From: DAOLCO01 sp964612555
GTDB lineage: Bacteria > Bdellovibrionota_C > UBA2361 > SZUA-149 > DAOLCO01
Direction of reading: 5' to 3'
DNA length: 64,000 bases
Assembly (NCBI GenBank): GCA_964612555.1
Contig: CAZTBW010000005.1
Coordinates: forward strand, 1 to 64,000
A model generated the notes under the pieces. That model was not told where the DNA came from. It ran no database searches and saw only the letters and a program-made list of their open reading frames with translations. How positions within the stretch are numbered: position 1 is the first letter of the stretch; each line of letters begins with the position of its first letter. Made by a program: the position numbers and the translations under genes. Of the stretch, positions 8,387-17,440 are shown in pieces.

Positions 8387-8518
8387 TTTGGCGAAGCGCC
8401 AAACACCAGTGGAAAACTAGACAAGATATCTTTTCATAAGTATAAAAACACTATTTTTTTTAACATATATTCTATTTCGCTCGTGAGTAGAATAAAGTGA
8501 ATGTTATTTTACTCGCGA
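8387..8518. other. Gene-free stretch with two further hairpins
   Basis: Within the 554-base gap 8268-8821 there is TTTGGCG-AAG-CGCCAAA at 8387-8403, and a 15-bp stem at 8481-8495 / 8504-8518 (TCGTGAGTAGAATAA against TTATTTTACTCGCGA) in which both imperfect pairs are G-T, i.e. allowed in RNA. No coding frame is supported. Together with the terminator and the long repeat that follows, this gap holds four separate stem-loops. Confidence 0.5.
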
Positions 8519-8610
8519 ATAAAATTAGAGTTTACAGTATGTTATACAAACTATAGAACAAAGCACCTCTTTTAACTTTTCTCAGACTTACCAAAAAGAA
8601 GGATTATGCG

Positions 8611-8770
8611 GGGGCAAGCCTGTTCGGGGTGAGCTGTGTTTTGTTTCGGATTTAAAACTATTTTTATTCCTTAGATAAATATACATGTAAAAATTGTTTT
8701 ACCTCGGACGACGAGCGTTTAGCGAGGAGGAGAATGAGAAACAAAACACAGCTCACCCCGAACGGGCTTT
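8611..8770. repeat. Long inverted-repeat element, copy 2
   Basis: A 32-bp stem, 8616-8647 with 8738-8769, whose single deviation is a G-T pair. The interior has an AT-rich hairpin (AAAACTATTTTT with AAAAATTGTTTT, one mismatch) around ATTCCTTAGATAAATATA, then ACCTCGGA and GAGAATGA, all blocks shared with copy 1 at 2641-2810. The stems of the two copies differ but stay paired. Like copy 1 it lies between the ends of two convergent genes. Confidence 0.8.
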
Positions 8771-8821
8771 GGATCAGACAATCACAATAAAAATATCTAG
8801 TAGACGCAGTAAGGCAGATTC

Positions 8822-10807
8822 CTACTCTTCGATCAAAACCCCATTGGAAAGAATCAACACTGGTAAATCCCGGTATAACTCACCATTATCAAGTACCCGA
8901 ATTCGTCCAGTAACACCCATCACATCAGGAGCTTCAAAAAGGGCGCGGACTTCATTGCCTTTTAGGTTGTTTTTAAATTGCTCTGCATTATAGGCGTGAA
9001 GTACGAACATGGTAGCATCATAGCTAAGGGCTGACAGTAAATCAGGTTCACGGTTAAATTTCTTTCGATATGCTCTGAAGAAAGTCTGAACCTCATCCCG
9101 TGCAGACATCGGGTTAAAAAGAGACACTATATGGGCGCCCTCTACCAGAGGAGAGTAACGTCTTAACTCCTGAGGGTCACTGAAAAGTGAAGTTCCCATG
9201 AGAGGAACTCTGGAAAGCCCACCGGAAAGCCCGGGGTCTTTCAAGTGACGAAGTAGAGGCTCGGCTGAAGTCAGAGTGTCGGCAATGATAATTATATCAG
9301 GAACATATTGCTTGGCATCTTCTACCGCAAGATGAACCGATTCCAGACTTCTGGGGTTATACGCCACAGAATATAAACCCCTGATACCTTCTTGCGCCCT
9401 GATATCGTTACAGGCATCAGCAAACTCTTTTCCATTTGCATTTTCCGGATAGAAAAGAACAATACTTTGAGCCCCAAGTTTTCTCTCAGCGTATCTGATA
9501 AGAACTGAAACTTGATTATCCGCATTTGCCCCTAAACGAAACATGGCACTACTAAGATCGGGAATACCTTTTCGCTTTGCAAAAGAAACACAAGGAAGAC
9601 GAAGCCGCTCACAAAGGCTTGCAACCATTTCAACATCTTTAACCACAAGAGGACCAAACAGTGCTCTTACCTCATTGGCATTTACCAGAGAATGAATTCC
9701 CTGAAATCCCGACGTTTCAGAATCCACAGAAACAAGCTGAGAGCCGGGAGAAAACATTTCCAGTGAAAGATTTATGCCCTCCTGTATTCTTTTTGCATGC
9801 TCCTGATACGCCCCGGATAAAGGAAGATAGGCTCCATAGGACATGGGGGCAGCAGCAGAGGAAGAAATATTCTTTTGTGCAGCATCATATGCCGAAACAT
9901 CCGTGTGAACCCCTGACACGGTATCTGTTTCAGCACCTGGGGAAGAAGCCATATCCTGAGAGGAAAATGAGCCATCCCGCAAATACGCAACTCTTCTATC
10001 AAAGCTGGAAGCTTCCCCTGCATAAGGCAGACTATCTTCTATAGAATAGGTCTCAGAATCAAACCATTTTTGGATACCAAGAGGAGAAAGCGAAGCACCA
10101 CCCTGAAGTCGTCTGCTTTCTTCACCCTGAATCAGGGAGGACACAAAAGTATCCTGTTGCCATTTTTTTAATGCTGTTGAAAGAAGTGCACCATCAAAAG
10201 TACGAACATACTGCATGGCAGCTCTCCGGGCTTCTTCAGCAACCGCACCGGTACCCCGGGAAGCCCGATAGGTCTGTGCGAACCAGGCAAGCGCCTGGTG
10301 AGTATCAGATTTATTAATATATGCATATGCAGTAAGAAGTGAAAATCTTGCATCAAGATCGCCTGGTTTTTTCTTATTAAGAGACGCGTACTTTGATATT
10401 TTTGTAAGCGCTTCGTCACTCTTACCTTGTTTTAAAAGACTGCTACACGTTTCAAGTAAAGCCATCTCCGCTTCTTCCGCAGAGCGTGCCGCCGATACGG
10501 CAGAAAAAAATGTCTCACTTGCTTTTAAGAGATTCCCTTCTTCACTAAAACGATACGCCTGCCTCAATGCTTCATTTGGATACTGAACCTTATGCCATAC
10601 CTCCCAGGGAGCAAGAGGGGATTTCTTTACTTCTACAACTCCCGGAAAAGAAGACCCGGAAGAGGAGCCAGAAGTCGTCTCAAATCTTGGGTCTATGGGA
10701 CGACGATGTGAGGCAGCAGTACAGGCAGAAACAAGCACCACCACCAGGAGCAGAATCAGATGAGAATAAACACCACGTCTAATCGAAAAATTCTTTAACT
10801 TTATCAA
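8822..10807 (-). CDS. LpoA-like lipoprotein: TPR region plus periplasmic-binding fold
   Basis: About 661 residues if TTG at 10807 is used; a TTG at 10855 would add 16 residues inside dnaJ. The N-terminus is basic, then a hydrophobic stretch and lipobox LVSAC, so an outer- or inner-membrane lipoprotein. About residues 70-230 look like TPR helices (ALRQAYRFSEEGNLLKASE). The second half has the type 1 periplasmic-binding fold of Leu/Ile/Val receptors (GAYLPLSGAYQEHAKRIQEG, FGPLVVKD, VLFYPENANGKEFADACN). This layout matches LpoA, the activator of class A penicillin-binding proteins. Overlap with dnaJ suggests co-transcription. Confidence 0.75.
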   Translation of the reverse strand: MIKLKNFSIRRGVYSHLILLLVVVLVSACTAASHRRPIDPRFETTSGSSSGSSFPGVVEVKKSPLAPWEVWHKVQYPNEALRQAYRFSEEGNLLKASETFFSAVSAARSAEEAEMALLETCSSLLKQGKSDEALTKISKYASLNKKKPGDLDARFSLLTAYAYINKSDTHQALAWFAQTYRASRGTGAVAEEARRAAMQYVRTFDGALLSTALKKWQQDTFVSSLIQGEESRRLQGGASLSPLGIQKWFDSETYSIEDSLPYAGEASSFDRRVAYLRDGSFSSQDMASSPGAETDTVSGVHTDVSAYDAAQKNISSSAAAPMSYGAYLPLSGAYQEHAKRIQEGINLSLEMFSPGSQLVSVDSETSGFQGIHSLVNANEVRALFGPLVVKDVEMVASLCERLRLPCVSFAKRKGIPDLSSAMFRLGANADNQVSVLIRYAERKLGAQSIVLFYPENANGKEFADACNDIRAQEGIRGLYSVAYNPRSLESVHLAVEDAKQYVPDIIIIADTLTSAEPLLRHLKDPGLSGGLSRVPLMGTSLFSDPQELRRYSPLVEGAHIVSLFNPMSARDEVQTFFRAYRKKFNREPDLLSALSYDATMFVLHAYNAEQFKNNLKGNEVRALFEAPDVMGVTGRIRVLDNGELYRDLPVLILSNGVLIEE

Positions 10808-11891
10808 AAAAAGATCTGTTTTGTGTATGATCGTCAATGTTGGGAATCCCTTCAATGTTAGCCAGCTCTTCCAGTAATTCCTTTTGTCGTTCCGTTACTT
10901 TTTTTGGAACCACCACAAACACCTTAACATGCATATCCCCTTTTATGCCACTTTGAATATCCGGTATTCCCTGCCCCTTAAGACGGAAAACTTTACCACT
11001 TTGAGTACCCGAAGAGACCTTCATTTTTGCTTTACCATAGAGGGTAGGAATTTCAAGGTCTGTCCCTAATACCGCCTGCGAATAGGATAGAGGTATTTCA
11101 GAAATAATTTCTGTCCCCTGACGCTTGAATTTCTTGTGAGGAAGTATGTTTATATCTACAAATAAATCACCAGGAGTTCCGTCTTTAATCACCTCTCCCT
11201 CTGAACGAAGCTTCAGTTTCTGCCCCGAATCAATCCCGGCAGGAACTTTTACCAGCAGTTCAGAATTTTTAAATCCCTGACCATTCCCCCCACAACTTGC
11301 ACAAGGGTCAGCAATCATCATACCCTGCCCTCTGCACACCGGACAGGGACGTGATATTCTGAAGAAACCTTCCTGAGAAACAACCTGCCCCTGCCCTCCG
11401 CAGTGTTTGCAGGCTTCAGGTGAAGTTCCGGGTCTGCAACCATTTCCGGAACAGGTCTCACACGGTATAGGTCTTCTAACCGAAATTGTCTTCTGTAGCC
11501 CCTGAGCACTTTCTTCCAGAGTGATATCAAGACGATATTGTAGATCTCTCCCCCGAGGGGTTCTTGCTCCCCGACTCCCTCCGGAAGTACCAAAGAACGC
11601 ACCGAAGATATCACCAAAGATATCCTCCATGTTAAAATCACCAAAACCCCCAAATCCGCCTCCTCCCTGAAAGGCAGCATGCCCGAAGCGGTCATATTTC
11701 GATCTTGACTCTTCGTTGGAAAGCACCTGATAGGCTTCCGTTGCTTCTTTAAACTTTTCCTCAGCTTCTTTATCACCCGGATTTTTATCCGGGTGAAGTG
11801 CTATCGCAAGTTTCCTGTAAGCTTTTTTAATCTGTTCGGGAGAAGCGTCTCGAGCGACACCCAGTACTTCATAGTAATCACGCTTTGACAA
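10779..11891 (-). CDS. dnaJ: Chaperone protein DnaJ
   Basis: 370 residues, a full-length type I Hsp40 that delivers substrates to DnaK. I choose TTG at 11891 because GGGAGG lies five bases before it and the product then begins MSKRDYYEVLGV, as in most DnaJ; the upstream ATG (11912) has no SD. J domain with HPD in ALHPDKNPGD, Gly/Phe-rich linker (about residues 70-105), four CxxCxGxG zinc motifs between about 140 and 205 (the last three CKHCGGQG, CPVCRGQG, CASCGGNG), then the substrate-binding beta domains. It follows dnaK by about 60 bases. Confidence 0.97.
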   Translation of the reverse strand: MSKRDYYEVLGVARDASPEQIKKAYRKLAIALHPDKNPGDKEAEEKFKEATEAYQVLSNEESRSKYDRFGHAAFQGGGGFGGFGDFNMEDIFGDIFGAFFGTSGGSRGARTPRGRDLQYRLDITLEESAQGLQKTISVRRPIPCETCSGNGCRPGTSPEACKHCGGQGQVVSQEGFFRISRPCPVCRGQGMMIADPCASCGGNGQGFKNSELLVKVPAGIDSGQKLKLRSEGEVIKDGTPGDLFVDINILPHKKFKRQGTEIISEIPLSYSQAVLGTDLEIPTLYGKAKMKVSSGTQSGKVFRLKGQGIPDIQSGIKGDMHVKVFVVVPKKVTERQKELLEELANIEGIPNIDDHTQNRSFFDKVKEFFD

Positions 11892-11950
11892 TCTTTCCTC
11901 CCGGTGAAGCATGGTAAGAACCTTATGGGTAAGAATCCTACAAGTGGTAA

Positions 11951-13861
11951 CTAATTCACTTCCTCAAAATCAGCATCAACTACATCCTCTGAATCACCAC
12001 CTGAACTCTGAGTCGAGCCAGTGTCTCCATGGGAAGAATCGCCAGTGCTTTTCGCCGCAGATTCATACATCTTCTTTGAAAGCTCATGAGTAAGCTTCTC
12101 AAGGTTTTCTTTCTCTGAAGTAAGGGCAGAAGCTGAAGTACCCTCTGCAAGTACTTTTCTTGCTTTTTCAAGTGCAGCCTCGATATTCTCCTTTTCAGAA
12201 GCTTCAAGCTTGTCACCATGCTCACCCACTAACTGGGAAGTCCCATAAATGGTGGTATCAAGCGAATTTTTTGCTTCTGCAAGCTCACGCCTGGACTTGT
12301 CATCAGCCGCATGCGCCTCTGCATCTCTTACCATCTGCTTGATCTCTTCTTCACTCAATCCGGAACTTGCAGTGATCTGGATTTGCTGTTCTTTTCCAGT
12401 ACCCAAATCTTTAGCCGATACTTTTACAATACCATTTGCATCGATATCAAAAGTAACTTCAATCTGAGGCACTCCACGCGGTGCAGGCGGGATACCGGTC
12501 AGATCAAAACGACCCAGTGTTTTATTATCTGAAGCCATATCTCGCTCACCCTGAAGCACGTGAATGCTTACCGCCGGCTGATTATCCGCTGCTGTTGAAA
12601 AGACCTGTTGTTTTCTGGTCGGAATGGTGGTGTTCTTCTCAATCAACTTGGTCATTATTCCACCCTGGGTCTCAATTCCAAGGCTGAGCGGAGTTACGTC
12701 AAGCAGAAGTACATCTTTCACATCACCCTTAAGAACCCCTCCCTGAACCGCAGCTCCAACGGCAACTGCTTCATCAGGATTTACGTTTTTGCTTGGAGCT
12801 CTTCCGAAGATGCTTTTTACTTTCTCCTGTACGGCAGGCATACGGGTCATACCACCAACAAGGATAACTTCCTGAATTTCACTTGCAGAAATCCCGGCAT
12901 CCTTGATTGCAGTACGACATGGTCCATCAAGTCTTTGAAGAAGGTCACTGCAAAGTTGCTCGAACTTGGCACGAGTAAGTTTTTCGTTGAGGTTTTTGGG
13001 ACCGCTCTCATTTGAAGCAATAAAGGGGAGTGATATCTGAGTTTCAGTAGAAGTAGAAAGCTCATGCTTTGCCTCTTCTGCTGCCGCTTTTAATCGCTGG
13101 AGCGCTTCTGTATCATTCTTCAGATCAATACCATGTTCCTGCTTAAAGGAATCAACAAGCCACTCTACAATTTTAAGGTCGAAATCTTCACCACCCAGGA
13201 AGGTGTCACCATTGGTAGCTTTAACTTCAAACACTCCGTCACCCAGTTCAAGAACAGAGATATCGAATGTACCACCACCAAGGTCAAATACCGCAATTGT
13301 CTTATCCTGCTTCTTTTCAAGCCCATACGCCAGAGCTGCCGCAGTTGGTTCATTGATTATTCTAAGGACTTCAAGACCTGCAATACGACCGGCGTCCTTG
13401 GTTGCCTGTCTTTGAGAATCATTAAAATAGGCAGGTACGGTAATAACCGCCTGAGTAACCTCTTCACCAAGATAATCCTCAGCGGTTTGTTTCATTTTCT
13501 GAAGGATATATGCAGACACTTCCTGAGGTGATTTTTTTTCGCCACCAAGCATCACACAGGCATCACCATTATCCGAGCTGGATATTTCATAGGGAAGCAC
13601 CTTCGTTGCTTTCTCAACCTGCTCACTCGATGCCTTTCTTCCGATAAGACGCTTCACCGCAAAAATAGTGTTTCTTGGATTTGTGACCGCCTGACGCTTT
13701 GCAATCTGCCCAACAAGACGTTCTCCACTTTCGGTAACCGCAACAACTGAGGGAGTAGTTCGCTTACCCTCACTGTTTGTAATAACAACGGGATCTCCCC
13801 CTTCCATCACCGCTACGCATGAATTCGTAGTTCCTAAATCAATCCCAATAATTTTGCTCAT
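11951..13861 (-). CDS. dnaK: Chaperone protein DnaK (Hsp70)
   Basis: 636 residues from ATG 13861 (MSKIIGIDLGTTNSC), eight bases behind AGAGGT; an ATG two codons upstream is too close to that SD. Nucleotide-binding domain motifs: DLGTTNSC, VITVPAYFNDSQRQ, INEPTAAALAYG, AVFDLGGGTFDIS, ILVGGMTRMP. Substrate-binding domain begins at DVTPLSLGIETQGG. The C-terminal tail is acidic and ends DVVDADFEEVN, as in bacterial DnaK. ATP-driven folding with DnaJ and GrpE, encoded on either side. No CIRCE repeat is seen upstream. Confidence 0.98.
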   Translation of the reverse strand: MSKIIGIDLGTTNSCVAVMEGGDPVVITNSEGKRTTPSVVAVTESGERLVGQIAKRQAVTNPRNTIFAVKRLIGRKASSEQVEKATKVLPYEISSSDNGDACVMLGGEKKSPQEVSAYILQKMKQTAEDYLGEEVTQAVITVPAYFNDSQRQATKDAGRIAGLEVLRIINEPTAAALAYGLEKKQDKTIAVFDLGGGTFDISVLELGDGVFEVKATNGDTFLGGEDFDLKIVEWLVDSFKQEHGIDLKNDTEALQRLKAAAEEAKHELSTSTETQISLPFIASNESGPKNLNEKLTRAKFEQLCSDLLQRLDGPCRTAIKDAGISASEIQEVILVGGMTRMPAVQEKVKSIFGRAPSKNVNPDEAVAVGAAVQGGVLKGDVKDVLLLDVTPLSLGIETQGGIMTKLIEKNTTIPTRKQQVFSTAADNQPAVSIHVLQGERDMASDNKTLGRFDLTGIPPAPRGVPQIEVTFDIDANGIVKVSAKDLGTGKEQQIQITASSGLSEEEIKQMVRDAEAHAADDKSRRELAEAKNSLDTTIYGTSQLVGEHGDKLEASEKENIEAALEKARKVLAEGTSASALTSEKENLEKLTHELSKKMYESAAKSTGDSSHGDTGSTQSSGGDSEDVVDADFEEVN

Positions 13862-14037
13862 GTACATTACCTCTATTACGTTTAGATTAACTCTTTAAAA
13901 CAATATCTTACTTGAAAACTATTCCCTCACCCCTACCCTGTATGAAGTAATCACTAATCCAATACTCCGCAAGGGGATGATCAAAATTAAAATGCTTATT
14001 ATTACAGTATGTTATAGTTACTTTTAGCTAAACCTCT

Positions 14038-14679
14038 TCAACTTTCTCCTTCATTTTTCTCAGGAGAACCTCCTGCATCACTTTCACAGGCAACCACCAC
14101 CTGAGCCGGGCGGAGCAGCTTATCTTTAAAAAAGTAAGCTTTCTTGAGCTGATGAAGAACTGTCCCGGGCTCGGCATCGCTGCTGGGAGTCATCGTAAGT
14201 GCTTCGTGAAAAGAAGGGTTAAATGGCTTTCCAATCGCATCATCAACTTTAACCTGATGCCTTTCAAATATATTCTTCATCCTTGATGTAATAAGCTGAA
14301 CTCCCTCAAAAAGAACTTCAGGAGATATGTCCTCGCCCTGATCAAGGGTACGCTCCAGATCATCGAGAACTTCCAACATATCCCGGGCAATATTCTCCCC
14401 GTTATACTTTATGAGTTCAGATCGTTCCTTGATATGGCGCTTCTTCATATTGTCAATTTCTGCCATAGCATAGAGATATTTTTGATAGTTCTCCTTAGCC
14501 TCAGATTCGAGTTTCACCAAAGCGGAAAAATCAGTTTCCGGCGAAACCTCCTCTTCCTCCGATCCTGAATCCAGGTCTTCAACCTTTGGTACTTTTAATT
14601 CATTGGTAAATGGGTCAAGCTCTTCCGTCCCTGACTCGGTGTCTTCAGTATCTTCAGTATTCTCGTTTTTACTTACCAT
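14038..14679 (-). CDS. grpE: Nucleotide exchange factor GrpE
   Basis: 213 residues. The N-terminal 60 are acidic with Glu/Asp/Thr runs, followed by the long dimerisation helix (YQKYLYAMAEIDNMKKRHIKE) and the C-terminal beta domain (GKPFNPSFHEAL, LLRPAQVVVA), as in GrpE. It releases ADP from DnaK. It is the first gene of the grpE-dnaK-dnaJ order; a 170-base gap separates it from dnaK. hrcA, which often precedes grpE, is not here; recO starts divergently 92 bases upstream. Confidence 0.95.
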   Translation of the reverse strand: MVSKNENTEDTEDTESGTEELDPFTNELKVPKVEDLDSGSEEEEVSPETDFSALVKLESEAKENYQKYLYAMAEIDNMKKRHIKERSELIKYNGENIARDMLEVLDDLERTLDQGEDISPEVLFEGVQLITSRMKNIFERHQVKVDDAIGKPFNPSFHEALTMTPSSDAEPGTVLHQLKKAYFFKDKLLRPAQVVVACESDAGGSPEKNEGES

Positions 14680-14771
14680 TTATCTACTATTTTTATATTG
14701 AATATTTTTACTTTACAGGATTTAGTAATGATCTATCCTTAAAAATGCAAGTTTTTTAGTAAATTCTTTAC

Positions 14772-15440
14772 ATGCAAAGCACTATTATGAACATATCGAA
14801 CCTTGATGAGAAAGAAAGGCTGGGACTTGTAATTGCAAGTACTCCGTATCGGGAGTCTGACCTGATTCTTGAAGTTCTCTTTGAGGAGGTTGGAAAGCAC
14901 TCTGTAATTGCCAGAGGTGCGAGAAAAAGCAAGCGACGGTTTTTTGGTGGTATAGAAATTTTTGAATACGGCAGATTCTCGCTTTCAAAAACCAAAAACA
15001 GAAACATCCTGCAACTTGACGGAATTTCCGAACGAGTGTTCCTTGAAGGTCTCAGAAAAAACCTTTTCTCCTTTCAAGCTTCATCACTGCTAATTGAAGT
15101 CGCCTCCAAACTCATCCCTGAAGAAGACCCGGAAGCCGCATTGCTCCTCCCCGTACTACAAAAGACCCTGCACCACCTTTCAAAGAACAAAGACAAACCA
15201 CAATGCATGGCTATCCTCTGTTACGGCATACTTGAGATCTGCAAACACTCAGGAATAGACCCAACCTCAGAAACTACTTACTTCAGAGAGGATGACACCA
15301 ACTGGTTTAAGCACATGCTCACACAAAAAGATATAAGAACCTACGACCCTCCTGAAGCCGCCAGGAGAGCATGTCAGACACTTATTCAGTTTATACAATC
15401 ATCTATGCAACTGAAGATTAAATCCGGAGTCCCTTCGTAA
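14772..15440 (+). CDS. recO: DNA repair protein RecO
   Basis: 222 residues. The N-terminal OB fold is clear (GLVIASTPYRESDLILEVLFEEVGKHSVIARGARKSK written here in parts: VIASTPYRESDLIL, HSVIARGARKSKRRF). RecO loads RecA with RecR onto SSB-coated DNA. The C-terminal helical region is present (LLPVLQKTLHHL), but the usual four-cysteine zinc site is not evident. The ATG at 14772 and another at 14787 are both possible; neither has a strong SD. Confidence 0.88.
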   Translation: MQSTIMNISNLDEKERLGLVIASTPYRESDLILEVLFEEVGKHSVIARGARKSKRRFFGGIEIFEYGRFSLSKTKNRNILQLDGISERVFLEGLRKNLFSFQASSLLIEVASKLIPEEDPEAALLLPVLQKTLHHLSKNKDKPQCMAILCYGILEICKHSGIDPTSETTYFREDDTNWFKHMLTQKDIRTYDPPEAARRACQTLIQFIQSSMQLKIKSGVPS

Positions 15441-15529
15441 GTAGCCTATGCGGAAATAAGTTTGATATATTCGCAATATTCTGCTTAATTCCTTAATATT
15501 AATCAGAACAATAAATTAAAAAACAAACC

Positions 15530-15871
15530 ATGAGCGAATCACCAAATTGTCCAAAATGTGAAGGAACCTACACCTATCAGGATGGCATAATATATATATG
15601 CCCTGAGTGTACCCATGAGTGGACAGAAGACTCTACCACTGAAACATCAAACGACACTCCCGAAGTCAAAGACGCAAATGGCAATACTCTGAACGATGGT
15701 GACTCTGTTACCGTAATAAAAGACTTAAAAGTAAAAGGCTCTTCTCTTGTAGTAAAAGTCGGAACCAAAGTCAGAAACATCCGCCTGGTTCAAGGCGACC
15801 ATAATATCGATTGCAAAATAGATGGAGTCGGAGCCATGAAACTTAAATCTGAATTTGTGAAAAAAGCGTGA
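15530..15871 (+). CDS. yjdM: YjdM/PhnA family zinc-ribbon protein
   Basis: 113 residues. The N-terminal zinc ribbon CPKCEGTYTYQDGIIYICPECTHEW has two CxxC pairs, and the C-terminal SH3-like part (GNTLNDGDSVTVIKDLKVKG, VGTKVRNIRLV, HNIDCKIDG) is diagnostic of the PhnA/YjdM family. The historical link to phosphonate use is weak and the true function is unknown. It is a stand-alone cytoplasmic protein. Confidence 0.93.
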   Translation: MSESPNCPKCEGTYTYQDGIIYICPECTHEWTEDSTTETSNDTPEVKDANGNTLNDGDSVTVIKDLKVKGSSLVVKVGTKVRNIRLVQGDHNIDCKIDGVGAMKLKSEFVKKA

Positions 15872-15915
15872 AGAACACAAAATCAAAACGGCAGAACGAG
15901 GTAGACACTAAAGCA

Positions 15916-16275
15916 CTACGTCGCGGACTTGGTCTCAGAAGAAGTGCTGTTTTTGGAGTCGGAGCTTGTTAATTTGGTTTCTGAGGAGGTTGAATTTGTT
16001 GTTGATGAAGAATCTCCATTTGCAGTGCTCGAAGCAGAACCGGCATTATCCGATGATGTGCTGCTGCTTGAAGACGAATTAGCTGAGGAAGAGGAAGAAG
16101 CATAATCGGTCTTGTACCACCCACTGCCCTTAAGATGAAACGCAGGAGCACTCACCAGCCGTCTCAGGGCATCTTTCCCGCAGGAAGGGCAGGTCTTTAA
16201 AGTATCCTCAGTTATCTTCTGCAATTGCTCAAATCTGTACTCACAATCACCACACTGATACTCATACGTTGGCAT
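15916..16275 (-). CDS. FmdB-family zinc-ribbon protein with serine-rich tail
   Basis: 119 residues; SD AAGGAG about ten bases upstream. Residues 1-55 are the FmdB regulatory domain: MPTYEYQCGDC, then CPSCGKDALRRLVSAPAFHL and GSGWYKTDY. The remaining 55 residues are almost entirely Ser/Thr/Ala/Asn/Lys in short repeats such as SSETK, low-complexity and probably disordered. FmdB proteins are putative regulators of unclear role. It starts the minus-strand row that continues with yggT, yggS, maf. Confidence 0.88.
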   Translation of the reverse strand: MPTYEYQCGDCEYRFEQLQKITEDTLKTCPSCGKDALRRLVSAPAFHLKGSGWYKTDYASSSSSANSSSSSSTSSDNAGSASSTANGDSSSTTNSTSSETKLTSSDSKNSTSSETKSAT

Positions 16276-16336
16276 GGGTATTTCAACTCCTTAAAAAATT
16301 AAAATATAAAAATGAAATAAAAGGACTTTGCTCTCA

Positions 16337-16633
16337 CTACTGCAATTGCTGCCCATACTGAATCAAAGAATTTACCACAACACCACTAACAAGCTGCAAG
16401 AGTAAAAGAATCACTATTGGGGAAAGATCAATCATTCCGATTGGTTTAATATACCTTCTTACCCAGGCAAACATAGGCTCAGTTGTATTCTTTACAAACT
16501 GCACCAAAGGGTTTCTCGGGTCGGCACTGACCCAGGACATGATCACCGCAGCGATAATAATGATATTCATAATAAAAATAATTGAACTAAGGATATGCCC
16601 AACAGTTATTAGAATATTTCCGACAACTAACAT
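16337..16633 (-). CDS. yggT: YggT family membrane protein
   Basis: 98 residues with SD GGTGGAG seven bases upstream. Two hydrophobic segments (about 3-32 and 70-92) flank the conserved loop VMSWVSADPRNPLVQFVKNTTEP followed by RRYIKPIGMIDLSPIVILL (parts quoted), typical of YggT/YlmG, which affects membrane or nucleoid organisation and osmotic tolerance in other bacteria. It lies directly after yggS, the usual partner. Confidence 0.9.
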   Translation of the reverse strand: MLVVGNILITVGHILSSIIFIMNIIIIAAVIMSWVSADPRNPLVQFVKNTTEPMFAWVRRYIKPIGMIDLSPIVILLLLQLVSGVVVNSLIQYGQQLQ

Positions 16634-16690
16634 TTACTCCACCTATTTAATATAAAAACTAAGGGTTAATACTCTTATCCCTTAATTCTT

Positions 16691-17440
16691 TCACCTTTGA
16701 CCAAACAGTACTGAACCGACTCTTATCATATTCGCTCCTTCTTTAATAGCAAGCTCAAAATCAGAGCTCATACCCATTGATAGCCAGGGTAATCTGGATT
16801 TAAAGCAGGTTTCCAGCTTTTCCTTAAGGGAAAACAGTTTTCTAAACTCCCTGACACGAGTTCCCTCATCAGCTTCTTCACTCCCAATAGTCATTAACCC
16901 CTCTACAGAAAGATGCTCCATACCAAAAGCACTTTCTAATAAAAATTCAAGCCCCTCCTCTGAAACTCCATTCTTCTGCTCTTCTTCTGAAACATTCACT
17001 TGAAGAAGAACAGGAAACTTAAAATCGGGAGGATACACCTCAGTAAAGCACAACCTGGACACTTCTTTGTTAATCTCACCTGCAAGCGAAACCGAATCCA
17101 CAGATTGAATCATGCTACAAAATTTAATTACTTTTTTTACTTTATTTCTCTGTAACGCCCCGATCATATGAAACCTGGGAGTACTCCCTGAAGAAAAAAC
17201 TGAAGAAGAAACATCTTCCCATTTTTTCTCAGCTTCCTGCACATAGTTTTCACCAAAAATCATACACCCAGCCTCATAAAGCGAAATGATATCTGAAGCC
17301 GGTTTCTTCTTGGAAACCCCAATGATAGTAATCTCATCCGGTTCCCTTCCTGAAGCATTACAGGCAATCTGTACCCTATCAAGTACAGATTCCCAATTCC
17401 TCCCAAGCTCTTTCGCCCTTTCAATCATACCTTCAGTCAT
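16691..17440 (-). CDS. yggS: Pyridoxal phosphate homeostasis protein (PLPBP)
   Basis: 249 residues, alanine-racemase-like barrel that carries PLP without a known enzyme activity. The PLP lysine sits in IIGVSKKKP, followed by FGENYVQEA, the strand FHMIGALQRNK (family usually IGHLQ), and the C-terminal LSMGMSSDFELAIKEGANMIRVGSVLFG. The start overlaps the maf stop by four bases (ATGA), so the two are translationally coupled. Confidence 0.94.
   Translation of the reverse strand: MTEGMIERAKELGRNWESVLDRVQIACNASGREPDEITIIGVSKKKPASDIISLYEAGCMIFGENYVQEAEKKWEDVSSSVFSSGSTPRFHMIGALQRNKVKKVIKFCSMIQSVDSVSLAGEINKEVSRLCFTEVYPPDFKFPVLLQVNVSEEEQKNGVSEEGLEFLLESAFGMEHLSVEGLMTIGSEEADEGTRVREFRKLFSLKEKLETCFKSRLPWLSMGMSSDFELAIKEGANMIRVGSVLFGQR

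Noticed and set aside
8694..8993. Plus-strand frame of 99 codons
   Set aside because: It runs through the inverted-repeat element into the antisense of the LpoA-like gene and has no ribosome site.
13868..14037. TTGAAA plus CCCCTA resembling a heat-shock promoter between dnaK and grpE
   Set aside because: It reads on the plus strand, away from dnaK; no CIRCE or minus-strand sigma-32 site was found.
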